The translations under genes were made by a program, and so were the position numbers. Positions 6,919 through 14,419 of a stretch of DNA of 16,740 nucleotides are shown piece after piece (position 1 is the first letter of the stretch; each line of letters starts with the position of its first letter). This DNA comes from JBBITW01 sp037440525 (GTDB taxonomy: Bacteria; Desulfobacterota; BSN033; UBA1163): positions 1 to 16,740 of the forward strand of contig JBBITW010000073.1 in the NCBI GenBank assembly GCA_037440525.1. The letters are read 5' to 3'. The notes beneath the pieces are model-generated. The model was given only the letters and a program-made list of their open reading frames with translations. It did not search any database and was not told the DNA's origin.

Positions 6919-8415
6919 TTGACGGGTTTCGAAATCTGGATGGATGCCATAAATATAGTTCTACAGTGGCAAAATCTTCTTCTGATCTTTGGCATTACAA
7001 TACTCGGTCTTATAGTTGGTTTTTTACCAGGGATAGGACCTTTAAATGCAATGCCTCTAATAATTCCTTTAACATTTGGTATGTCTCCTGGCATTGCATT
7101 AATTGTCCTTGGAGTGCTTTATAACAGCACTGTCTATGGAGGTTCTATTTCGGCCATTTTGCTCAATACCCCTGGAACATCTGCCTCGATAGCTACTTGC
7201 TTTGATGGTTATCCTATGTCAAGAAAGGGCAGGGGAGGAGAGGCCATAGGGATATCCATGATGAGCTCTTTCATCGGTGGTATTGTTGGACTTGGTGGAC
7301 TGATATTCCTTTCTCCTTTAATATCTGAATTTGCCTTAAAATTTCAACCTGCAGAATATTTCATGATAGCCCTTTTAGGATTAGTCCTCATCTCAAAATC
7401 TGCCAAGGGTTCAATGTTAAAGGCCTCCATCTCCGGTGCATTTGGAGTCCTAACAAGTTGTGTGGGAATGGATATTATGACAGGACAACCAAGGTTCACC
7501 TTTGGAACACACTACCTCCATGGAGGAATCCCTTTTATCTCGTTAATAATAGGCTTATTTGCCTTCTCTGAGGTGCTCTTTTTGATTAAACAGAAAGAGG
7601 GCACTATTTCTGAAAAAGGGACTCTTAGTGGAAGGATAATAGATGGCTTAAAAGAACCATTTAGACATATTAAAACATTGATTCGCTCTGCGCTTGTAGG
7701 CTTAGGAATTGGAATCATTCCAGGAGAAGGGGCTACTGTTGCAAATGTCACCGCCTATATAATGGAGGTAAAGGCCTCAAAAAATCCTGAAGCATTTGGA
7801 ACAGGAGTCCCAGAAGGGGTTATAGCACCTGAAACCTCAAACAATGCCTGCGTATTTGGAACATTGATTCCAACACTGACAATTGGAATCCCAGGAGGTG
7901 GAGTCTCAGCCATATTTCTTGGTGGGGTTATGATCCATGGTTTAAATCCAGGCCTTGAGCTCTTCTCAAGGCATAAGGATGTTCTCTACATCCTCTTTTT
8001 TGGATTGGTTGTCTCCCATATCCTTATCTTTATTTGCGGGACAATCCTTTCAAGATATATTGCAAGAGTAACCATTATCCCTGTAAACATCCTTGTTCCT
8101 CCGATCATTGCTATAGGAGTGACTTCAACCTATCTTATGAGAAATAATATTATAGATGTAGTGGTAACAATCATTTCAGGTCTTATAGGATATTTTATGA
8201 GAAAAAATGGTTACAGTCTTATCCCATTCCTTGTGGGCTTCATTCTGGCTCCCATTGCAGAAAGAAGTTTCTTTCAGGCACTGCTTATCGCTGATGGCTC
8301 ATACTTAACATTTATCCTTCGCCCTATCTCAGGAATACTATTTTTATCTATTATTTTGATTGTTGTTTTACCACCCATTCTAAAGAAAGTAAGAACGCGA
8401 AAAATAAAAAATTGA
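6919..8415 (+). CDS. tctA: TTT-family transporter large membrane subunit TctA
   Basis: 498-aa polytopic membrane protein with both halves of the TctA repeat: GFLPGIGPLNAMPLIIPLT near residue 35, TVYGGSISAILLNTPGTSAS near 70-90, DGYPMSRKGRGGEAIGIS, then GIIPGEGATVANVTAYIME and APETSNNACVFGTLIPTLTIG. It starts with TTG; AAGGAG at 6905-6910 lies 8 nt upstream and supports this start over later ATGs. Compared with the other TctA in the window it has NTPGTSAS instead of NIPGEAAS and an acidic residue in PGEG, so the two are different subfamilies rather than a recent duplication. It lies between tctB and the oxidoreductase gene with 4-bp and 16-bp gaps. Confidence 0.93.
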   Translation: MTGFEIWMDAINIVLQWQNLLLIFGITILGLIVGFLPGIGPLNAMPLIIPLTFGMSPGIALIVLGVLYNSTVYGGSISAILLNTPGTSASIATCFDGYPMSRKGRGGEAIGISMMSSFIGGIVGLGGLIFLSPLISEFALKFQPAEYFMIALLGLVLISKSAKGSMLKASISGAFGVLTSCVGMDIMTGQPRFTFGTHYLHGGIPFISLIIGLFAFSEVLFLIKQKEGTISEKGTLSGRIIDGLKEPFRHIKTLIRSALVGLGIGIIPGEGATVANVTAYIMEVKASKNPEAFGTGVPEGVIAPETSNNACVFGTLIPTLTIGIPGGGVSAIFLGGVMIHGLNPGLELFSRHKDVLYILFFGLVVSHILIFICGTILSRYIARVTIIPVNILVPPIIAIGVTSTYLMRNNIIDVVVTIISGLIGYFMRKNGYSLIPFLVGFILAPIAERSFFQALLIADGSYLTFILRPISGILFLSIILIVVLPPILKKVRTRKIKN

Positions 8416-8431
8416 AGGAGGGCAAAGAATA

Positions 8432-10246
8432 ATGGGATACTCAATTCTAAGAATTGACCTCTCCAGCAGGTCATATAAGATTGATGAGATTTCAGAAAAA
8501 ACAATAAGGGATTATATAGGAGGAAGGGGTCTTGGTGCCTATCTCCTAAACAGGTTTGTTCCGGCAAAGGTAGATCCTTTTGGGGAAGAAAATCATATCA
8601 TATTTACAGCAGGGCCTTTGAGTGGAACAAACTTTCCATATAGTCCAAAGGTGAACCTAAATACAAAATCTCCACTAACAAATATATATCTATATACTAT
8701 TTCAAGCGGGACACTGGCCATTCAAATGCGAAAGGCAGGCCTCTGGGCCATTGATATAAAAGGCACTTCAGAATCTCCAATCTATCTCACCATTCAAAAC
8801 AAAAGAGTCGAATTTAAAGATGCTAAATCAATTTGGGGAGTTGAGCCTGCAATGGCTCAAAAGGCAATGCTTGAAGGTCAATCCTCAAAAAATTCTGCGA
8901 CTGTGGCCATTGGTCCAGCAGGGGAAAAACTAATAAGGTTTGCCTCTGTCTTTACTGAAGGCCCTCTATATCGATGTTTTGGCAGGGGAGGAGCAGGTTC
9001 TGTAATGGGTTCAAAGAAACTCAAGGGATTGGTGGTAAGTGGTGATGGAGAAATTGAGATTCATGATAAAAAAGGGTTTGAGGCGATAAAGGAGAAGATT
9101 AGAAAAAGGCTAAAGACCGATCTTCGACAATGGGCTGATCTTTGGCGCAGGTATGAAACTGCGGCAGACCTTGAAACAATGAACGAACTGGGGATGCTTC
9201 CAACCCTAAACTGGCAGAAGGGACAATTTGAAGGATGGAGGAATCTTGACAAATCCCATACACCCATTGGATGGCCTGAAAAAGGCAGGGCCTGCGGACC
9301 ATACTGCCCCACTCCAGGATGTCGTGAAGTAGAAATCAAATATGGACAATATAAAGGTGCACGAAGCGATATAGAATGGGAAACAATCTATGCCTTTGGA
9401 ACATCGTGCGGGGTGGATAAGATGGAGGCGATTATTGCGGCAAGCCAGATATGTGATGAGTTCGGTGTGGATACAATGACAACAGGAATAACAATAGGCT
9501 TTGCTATGGAGTGTTTTGAAAAGGGTCTTATAGGTCTGAAGGATACAGACGGGATTGAATTGCGCTTCGGTAATGATGAGGCAATGATTGAAGTTTTAAA
9601 AAAGATGGTCAAACAGGAAGGATTCGGAAAGCAAATCTCCAAAGGCACTATGAGACTCTCTTCCGAGATCAAAGGCTCTGAAGCCTTTGCAATGCATGTA
9701 AAGGGTCTTGAACTCGGCGGCTATGAATGCCGTGGCTCAAACGGTCAGGCCCTTCAATTTGCCATTGACAATCGAGGAGGATGCCATCATGGATATGGAT
9801 TGCCTGCCCGATCGGAGATCATGGACGGAACACGTCTCGATATTAAGGGAAAAGGTTTATATGTCAAAAATGCAGCGACATCTCGTATCCTTTGTGATTC
9901 GTTGATTGTATGTACATTTCCCGCTCATCTCCTATTTACAAAAGAATTGATAGCTGATCTCCTGCCAACTTTAATAGGAGGAGAGTGGTCTGTGGATGAA
10001 TTAAACCGAATAGGTTTGAGAATCATGTGTGAGGAACGTCTCTTCAACATGAAGGAGGGAATAACCCGTAAAGATGATTCATTGCCTTTGAGATTATTGC
10101 AGGAACCAAAGCCTGATGGACCAACTAAAGGAATGATAGTTCCTCTCGAAGAGCTAAAGGACAATTATTATAGGGCCTTGGGTTTTGACCCATTGACTGG
10201 GAATCCAACTCCATCCCTCCTCAATGAGCTCGGTATCGAGGGATAA
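8432..10246 (+). CDS. aor: Aldehyde ferredoxin oxidoreductase (tungstopterin family)
   Basis: 604-aa protein, the usual AOR length, oxidising an aldehyde to a carboxylic acid with ferredoxin as acceptor. The N-terminal domain (about 1-205) has IGGRGLGAYLL, TAGPLSGTNFP, IGPAGEKLIRFA and GRGGAGSVMGSKKLKG. The helical part has the pterin motif DEFGVD (342-347) and a second one with D489. The Fe4S4 ligands appear to be C288, C292, C297 and C494. The first and last coincide in number with Pyrococcus furiosus AOR, but the spacing is CX3CX4C instead of CX2CX3C. GAAGGAGGG just upstream is a strong ribosome site. It is the last gene of the operon, 16 bp after tctA. The natural partner is the aldehyde produced by the TPP enzyme (inference). 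Confidence 0.9.
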   Translation: MGYSILRIDLSSRSYKIDEISEKTIRDYIGGRGLGAYLLNRFVPAKVDPFGEENHIIFTAGPLSGTNFPYSPKVNLNTKSPLTNIYLYTISSGTLAIQMRKAGLWAIDIKGTSESPIYLTIQNKRVEFKDAKSIWGVEPAMAQKAMLEGQSSKNSATVAIGPAGEKLIRFASVFTEGPLYRCFGRGGAGSVMGSKKLKGLVVSGDGEIEIHDKKGFEAIKEKIRKRLKTDLRQWADLWRRYETAADLETMNELGMLPTLNWQKGQFEGWRNLDKSHTPIGWPEKGRACGPYCPTPGCREVEIKYGQYKGARSDIEWETIYAFGTSCGVDKMEAIIAASQICDEFGVDTMTTGITIGFAMECFEKGLIGLKDTDGIELRFGNDEAMIEVLKKMVKQEGFGKQISKGTMRLSSEIKGSEAFAMHVKGLELGGYECRGSNGQALQFAIDNRGGCHHGYGLPARSEIMDGTRLDIKGKGLYVKNAATSRILCDSLIVCTFPAHLLFTKELIADLLPTLIGGEWSVDELNRIGLRIMCEERLFNMKEGITRKDDSLPLRLLQEPKPDGPTKGMIVPLEELKDNYYRALGFDPLTGNPTPSLLNELGIEG

Positions 10247-10251
10247 AAGAA

Positions 10252-11196
10252 TCAGTAGTAGACCTTTTGCTGTGTAAGCCTTTCCCTCAAGCGATCCTCC
10301 TCTTCCTTCTCAAGGTTTTTAAGGGCAGAGGCAAGGTGAACACAAACGCCCGAAAGAAGGACCATCTGACTGTAGGTGAAGGCCTTCTCCTTTGATCTGT
10401 TGATAAGAACTATAAGACCTATGAGTTCATCATTATAGACCATTGGTGAAACAAGCATGGAGAGGCCTTCATAAAATCTTTTAGAAAGCTCAGGCATCAA
10501 AGAGATGTCCCTCACCAATAATGGTGATAAATTCTCTCTCAATTTGAGAACAAGTGGATCATTTGGTTCGAGGTTATATTCATCGGATATGTTAAAGGAT
10601 TGATTGACATCAAACTCTTCATTAAATCTATTCCAGACCGCTATAAAACCTGCCTCTGCTGGGGTAATATCCTTTATGACCTGTTCGAAGACCATCCCTG
10701 TAAGTTCTTTAACATTTTTTGTGGAAGAGATGATCCTCCCTACTTCATAAAGGGTAGTAAGTTCCTGACTTGTAGCCCTCAACCTTGATATAAGCATTAT
10801 GATCATTGCACGAAGTAATGAGATACCTATTTTATGATCCCTATCAATAAGGTTCAAAAAATCATTGAAATCAATCCTCCAGAGAATAGAATCCCGCAGT
10901 GTAACCACATCAGCAGTTCTCAATTCCTTGCCAAATATGGCCATTTCTCCAAAAACATCACCCTCTTCGAGTATGGCAAGGGTTTTATGTTTACCTGCTT
11001 CTCTGTCAATGGTCTTTCTAACCTCAATCTCTCCTGATCTTAGAATATAAAAGAAATCTGCAGGGTCACCCTCTTTGATTACAAGGCTTCCAGCTTTAAA
11101 ACTCTCCTCCTTCAACACCCCTGATATTGAGATAAGAGCCTCTTCTGGAATACCTGAAAATAATGGCAATGAAGAAAGTTCCTTAGAATTTACCAT
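10252..11196 (-). CDS. Cyclic-nucleotide-binding and GAF domain sensor protein
   Basis: 314-aa soluble regulator without a DNA-binding or catalytic domain. Residues about 8-125 form a cNMP-binding fold (LPLFSGIPEEAL, IKEGDPADFFYILRSGEIEV, EEGDVFGEMAIFG followed by RTADV); the phosphate-binding cassette keeps its Glu and Arg, so cAMP, cGMP or a related nucleotide is plausible. Residues about 150-295 form a GAF domain (LYEVGRIISS to SPMVYNDELIGLIVLINR), followed by a charged C-terminal helix. I start it at 11196, where GGAGGGA lies 5 nt upstream, rather than at the in-frame ATG at 11262 deep inside the upstream pilT gene. This gives a 14-nt overlap with that gene. Cotranscription with two PilT ATPases suggests control of pilus retraction or twitching. 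The gene ends 5 bp from the convergent aor. Confidence 0.85.
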   Translation of the reverse strand: MVNSKELSSLPLFSGIPEEALISISGVLKEESFKAGSLVIKEGDPADFFYILRSGEIEVRKTIDREAGKHKTLAILEEGDVFGEMAIFGKELRTADVVTLRDSILWRIDFNDFLNLIDRDHKIGISLLRAMIIMLISRLRATSQELTTLYEVGRIISSTKNVKELTGMVFEQVIKDITPAEAGFIAVWNRFNEEFDVNQSFNISDEYNLEPNDPLVLKLRENLSPLLVRDISLMPELSKRFYEGLSMLVSPMVYNDELIGLIVLINRSKEKAFTYSQMVLLSGVCVHLASALKNLEKEEEDRLRERLTQQKVYY

Positions 11197-12313
11197 ATCT
11201 TCCCTCCAGGCCTGATGGTTTCTGTGTTGGTTTGACCGTTGCATTGGGCATCTGGGTCTCAAACATGATCCTCAGATCATTTGGATTGTTGCTCACGCTA
11301 AGTGCATCCTCTCTTGTGATAATTCCCTCCTTTACAAGTTTGAAGAGATCCTGATTCATGGTCTGCATCTTATAGAGGGAAGCTGAATCATGGATGGCCT
11401 TATCAATCGCTCCGATCTTCCCCTCTTCTATCAGTTTCTTGATTGTAGGGGTATTTATCATAACCTCCACTACAGCAATCCTTCCTGAGCCATCCGATCT
11501 CTTTATCAATCTCTGGGAGATTGTGGCAAGAAGTGTCATAGCAAGCTGGACCCTCACCTGGTGCTGCTGCTCAGGAGGAAAGGTATCGATGATTCGATCT
11601 ATCGACTGCTTTGCATCGTTTGTATGAAGGGTACTAAAAACCAGATGTCCTGTCTCGGCAGCTGTCATGGCGATCGAGATCGTCTCAGGATCCCTCATCT
11701 CTCCAACCAGGATCACATCAGGATCCTGCCTTAAGGCGCGCCTCAGTGCCTCGGAGAAGGTTCTTGTATCAAAACCGATCTCCCTCTGATTTATCACACA
11801 TTTTTTATCCCTATGAACAAACTCTATGGGGTCTTCAATAGTGACGACATGGTGATGACGACTCTCATTCAGGTAATCGATCATTGCTGCAAGTGTGGTT
11901 GACTTCCCGCTTCCTGTAGGACCAGTAACAAGGATAATACCCTGATTACGGAAAACAAGGTCCTTTAGTACCTGAGGCAGGTGAAGCTCATCAATTGTCT
12001 TGATCTCAACAGGAATAGCCCTGAAGACAGCTCCAAGGTTTCCCATCTGGAAGAAAATATTTCCCCTGAAACGGGCTAAACCTTTCACAAAAAATGAAAA
12101 ATCGAGTTCCCTCTCCTCTTCGAGTTTTTTTATCTGCATATCTGTAAGTAATGGATAAAGGAGGCCTTTTATCTCATCCCCTTCAATCGATGGAAAATCA
12201 GACGGAATCAGTTCTCCCTTAATCCTCATGAGGGGTGGACGTCCAACCTTTAAATGCAGGTCAGAGCCACCCTTTTGAACCAGGACTTTTAGATATTCAC
12301 TAAGTCTCGTCAT
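11183..12313 (-). CDS. pilT: PilT-type twitching motility ATPase (second of pair)
   Basis: 376-aa cytoplasmic hexameric ATPase of the type IV pilus retraction family. The N-terminal PAS-like domain (about 1-100) has GGSDLHLKVGRPPLMRI and RFRGNIFFQ. The RecA-like domain has Walker A GPTGSGKST (131-139), the Asp box TIEDPIEFVH, Walker B RQDPDVILVGEMRDPET and the His box TGHLVFSTLHTNDA. The C-terminal motif equivalent to AIRNLIRE reads TIKKLIEE, so it departs from classical PilT; YKMQTMNQDLFKLV follows as expected. The start codon overlaps the upstream pilT stop by 4 nt (ATGA). It may be a PilU-like accessory retraction ATPase. No other pilus genes are in the window. Confidence 0.92.
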   Translation of the reverse strand: MTRLSEYLKVLVQKGGSDLHLKVGRPPLMRIKGELIPSDFPSIEGDEIKGLLYPLLTDMQIKKLEEERELDFSFFVKGLARFRGNIFFQMGNLGAVFRAIPVEIKTIDELHLPQVLKDLVFRNQGIILVTGPTGSGKSTTLAAMIDYLNESRHHHVVTIEDPIEFVHRDKKCVINQREIGFDTRTFSEALRRALRQDPDVILVGEMRDPETISIAMTAAETGHLVFSTLHTNDAKQSIDRIIDTFPPEQQHQVRVQLAMTLLATISQRLIKRSDGSGRIAVVEVMINTPTIKKLIEEGKIGAIDKAIHDSASLYKMQTMNQDLFKLVKEGIITREDALSVSNNPNDLRIMFETQMPNATVKPTQKPSGLEGRYGKF

Positions 12314-13428
12314 TTTTTCACTCCCATGGTTGATGGCGAAGCTCCCTGGGCCATCCCCGCACCCATTGGTGCTCCAATCTTTGCCATAAGCGCTTGAGGG
12401 TTTGCTGCCTTGGAAAGTGCGTCTTCAGGGCTTACGACCCTCGCCCTTACAAGTTCAGCAAGGGATGAATCGAGTGTGCACATCCCAAATTTTCCACCTG
12501 TCTCGATAGCACTATATATCTGGTGGGTCTTCCCTTCACGAATCAGGTTAGAGATAGCAGTTGTAACAATCATCACTTCTCTTGCCGCAACCCTTCCTCT
12601 TCCCCCAATCCTCGGAAGCAACTGTTGACATATCACCGCCTTCAGTGTCGTACTGAGCTGAACCCTTATCTGCTGTTGCTGATGAGGAGGGAATACATCT
12701 ACAATTCGATCCACAGTCTGCGGTGCATCCTGAGTATGAAGAGTTCCGAAAACCAGATGCCCTGTTTCTGCAGCGCTCACAGCAAGGGAGATTGTCTCCA
12801 GATCCCTCATCTCACCAACAAGTATGATGTCAGGATCTTGCCTGAGGGCATGCTTTAATGCATCAAGGAATGAATGTGTCTGGGATCCAACCTCTCTTTG
12901 CCTAACTATACAATTCTTCATCTCGTAAACAAACTCTATTGGATCTTCAACAGTGAGGATATGGCCTTTTCTCTCCGCATTAATGATATCGATCAAGCAG
13001 GCAAGGGTTGTTGATTTTCCCGAACCTGTGGGACCTGTCACCAGAACAAGTCCTCTCGGAAGTCTTGTAAGTGCAATGATTGGTTCTGAAAGTCCTATCT
13101 CCTTAGGGCTCGGAACTTTTGAAGGGATGAGCCTCAAAACTGCCTCCACCCCATTCTTCTGAAGGAGAACATTTACCCTGAAACGGCTAAGACCAGGGAC
13201 ATTATATGATGAATCGAGTTCCAGCCTCTCTTCAAATCGGGCAATCTGATCTTCATAGAGGATACTATAGATAAGCCTTTTTGTATCTTCTGATGAAAGG
13301 ATAGGAAATCCAGAAAGTGGTTCAATAATGCCCCGGATTCTAAGCATTGGTGGTTTACCAACAACAATGTGAATATCAGAAGCCTGTCTCTCTGCCCCAG
13401 CCCTGAGGATATCTATCATCTCAACCAT
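12310..13428 (-). CDS. pilT: PilT-type twitching motility ATPase (first of pair)
   Basis: 372-aa type IV pilus retraction ATPase. N-terminal domain: ASDIHIVVGKPPMLRIRG and SRFRVNVLLQ. Catalytic core: Walker A GPTGSGKST (132-140), TVEDPIEFVYE, Walker B RQDPDIILVGEMRDLET and TGHLVFGTLHTQDA. The C-terminal motif reads AISNLIREGK, one change from the AIRNLIRE consensus needed for retraction in studied PilT proteins; KFGMCTLDSSLAELV follows. The tail (about 350-372) is Gly/Ala/Met-rich and probably disordered. AAAGGAGG lies 5 nt before the ATG, which fixes the start. It heads a three-gene coupled operon. TATAAT hexamers lie upstream (- strand, 13466-13461 and 13448-13443), but neither has a good -35 at normal spacing. 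Confidence 0.93.
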   Translation of the reverse strand: MVEMIDILRAGAERQASDIHIVVGKPPMLRIRGIIEPLSGFPILSSEDTKRLIYSILYEDQIARFEERLELDSSYNVPGLSRFRVNVLLQKNGVEAVLRLIPSKVPSPKEIGLSEPIIALTRLPRGLVLVTGPTGSGKSTTLACLIDIINAERKGHILTVEDPIEFVYEMKNCIVRQREVGSQTHSFLDALKHALRQDPDIILVGEMRDLETISLAVSAAETGHLVFGTLHTQDAPQTVDRIVDVFPPHQQQQIRVQLSTTLKAVICQQLLPRIGGRGRVAAREVMIVTTAISNLIREGKTHQIYSAIETGGKFGMCTLDSSLAELVRARVVSPEDALSKAANPQALMAKIGAPMGAGMAQGASPSTMGVKK

Positions 13429-13472
13429 ATAAGCCTCCTTTAATTATAGATTCAACACAAATTATAAGTTTT

Positions 13473-13559
13473 TGTCAAGAAGTTTAGAAGAGGCCTCTGA
13501 AAAATTATTTAAATAGAATCTTATAGATTGGGGAGGTGGGGTGGAAAAGCATTCGAATG
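13473..13559 (+). repeat. Palindromic element half copy C
   Basis: One arm of the same element family. TTGACA reads outward on the - strand (13478-13473); 15 bp inward begins CCTCTGAAAAATTATT, followed by TCTTATAGATTGGGGAGGTG, GGGTGGAAAAG and CATTCGAA. The stretch from TCTTATAGA to CATTCGAA matches the arm of copy B (- strand, about 3397-3358) with only a few differences. The matching C-rich right arm is absent; the sequence diverges after 13559. It lies directly upstream of the pilT operon. Its TTGACA has no -10 at 16-18 bp, so promoter function here is doubtful. Confidence 0.7.
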
Positions 13560-13656
13560 ATTGAGAAATTGGTCATCAATAGTGGGAAAAGACGATGTTT
13601 CAAGGAATGCTCAATTACCTACTGCTTAAACTCACCAATAATCTCAAAGGGTTAGA

Positions 13657-13702
13657 TGGTGAGCCATACAGGAATCGAACCTGCAACCTACTGATTAAGA
13701 GT
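13657..13702 (-). pseudogene. tRNA-Lys 3' fragment (attL-like repeat)
   Basis: On the - strand this corresponds to the anticodon loop through the T arm, acceptor strand and CCA of the intact tRNA-Lys at 15621-15696. It differs at 13666 and 13668 (A for G), which would break an acceptor pair and a T-stem pair. There is no 5' half: sequence similarity ends at 13702 inside the anticodon loop. It is best explained as the displaced 3' tRNA segment left at the far end of an integrated element rather than as a working tRNA. Confidence 0.8.
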
Positions 13703-13858
13703 TAAAATCAGGCAATTTTTCTAACCCCTTGATTTCGTTCTTGGTCTCCCGCTAATCCTCAGGAGTCAAGCATTAGAAGGCTTTCCATCTTTTTCAATTA
13801 TTTTTATCCAATTTAGTCTTTTTAAGTTATTTCTATCACAATTTTAGCACACTAAAAC
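13703..13858. other. Gene-free stretch between attL and the antitoxin
   Basis: No ORF of useful length. Read on the - strand, the final 18 codons before the tRNA fragment (ending in LPDFNS and TAA) are open, which could be the tail of a lost gene, but this is too short to support. The 154 bp to its left (13503-13656), apart from element C, also holds nothing I recognise. Confidence 0.4.
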
Positions 13859-13877
13859 AACGGAGTTTTTATCCGTT
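13859..13877 (-). terminator. Hairpin after the toxin-antitoxin pair
   Basis: On the - strand, AACGGA, a 7-nt loop and TCCGTT form a 6-bp stem four bases after the antitoxin stop codon, followed by GTTTTAG. The stem is short and the T-run is only four bases, so it is a weak intrinsic terminator candidate. Confidence 0.4.
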
Positions 13878-13880
13878 ACT

Positions 13881-14147
13881 CTAATTGGAAGTAAGGAAGG
13901 CGGTTCTTGTTGAATCAGTTATCTGAACTTTTCTTTTCTTCATTTCTTCAGGAATCATAATATATCTTGATCCATCAGGAGTTATATAGATATGAACTAA
14001 CTTTATATCCTTTATGTAAGGAGCCAGTTTGACAAGATTCTCTTCAGCGAAATATTCAGTCGTATCATGGGTATCCCAGAACTCTTGTTCTTCCTTTCTT
14101 GAACGAAATTTAGGAATGGGTTTTAATCGTCTCAATCTTTTTCTCAT
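13881..14147 (-). CDS. CopG/BrnA-like antitoxin
   Basis: 88-aa protein whose N-terminal half carries the box typical of CopG-family antitoxins paired with BrnT toxins: IPKFRSRKEEQEFWDTHDTTEYF (about residues 11-33, given here as two overlapping parts: IPKFRSRKEEQEFW and DTHDTTEYF). It overlaps the upstream toxin gene by 4 nt (ATGA), the usual toxin-first order of BrnT/BrnA modules. Such antitoxins bind the toxin and autorepress the operon through a C-terminal ribbon-helix-helix. Here the C-terminal half (HIYITPDGSRYIMIPEEMKK) does not show the usual ISIRLPEELLERLK pattern, so DNA binding may be lost or altered. Function is inferred from the N-terminal box and the partner gene. Confidence 0.7.
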   Translation of the reverse strand: MRKRLRRLKPIPKFRSRKEEQEFWDTHDTTEYFAEENLVKLAPYIKDIKLVHIYITPDGSRYIMIPEEMKKRKVQITDSTRTAFLTSN

Positions 14148-14419
14148 TTGAATCTCCTCTTATATCGCTTTCTCTCTGAATCAGTCATATCTCGTGCAGT
14201 TATAAGCCGTGCTTCTTTTCTGCTCATTGGTTGAATAATGATGGTTAGATATCTCCCTCCTATAGTTTTCCCATAAATCACCTGCCGACGATGTTTACCT
14301 GTATGGATAAGAGCTTCAGGATCACGAAATGCTTCATCTACTTCCTCGATACTCAGGTGATGTCTTTCCCATATGTGTTCAATGGTCTCTTCATTCCATA
14401 GAAGCTCAACCTGTATCAA
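14144..14419 (-). CDS. brnT: BrnT-like toxin (DUF497 family)
   Basis: 91-aa protein resembling BrnT-type ribonuclease toxins: ELLWNEETIEHIWERHHLS at the N terminus, VDEAFRDPEAL, a central beta region YGKTIGGRYLTIII, and the C-terminal signature RLITARDMTDSERKRYKRR. The start is TTG at 14419; its TTGA overlaps the stop of the preceding open frame, which argues for translational coupling with an upstream gene. The antitoxin follows with a 4-nt overlap. Within the integrative element the module could have acted to stabilise the element. The other strand holds nothing comparable. Confidence 0.78.
   Translation of the reverse strand: MIQVELLWNEETIEHIWERHHLSIEEVDEAFRDPEALIHTGKHRRQVIYGKTIGGRYLTIIIQPMSRKEARLITARDMTDSERKRYKRRFK

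Noticed and set aside
11197..11262. Extended N-terminus of the cNMP/GAF protein
   Set aside because: It lies wholly inside the preceding pilT gene, has no ribosome site, and the ATG at 11196 has GGAGGGA correctly placed.
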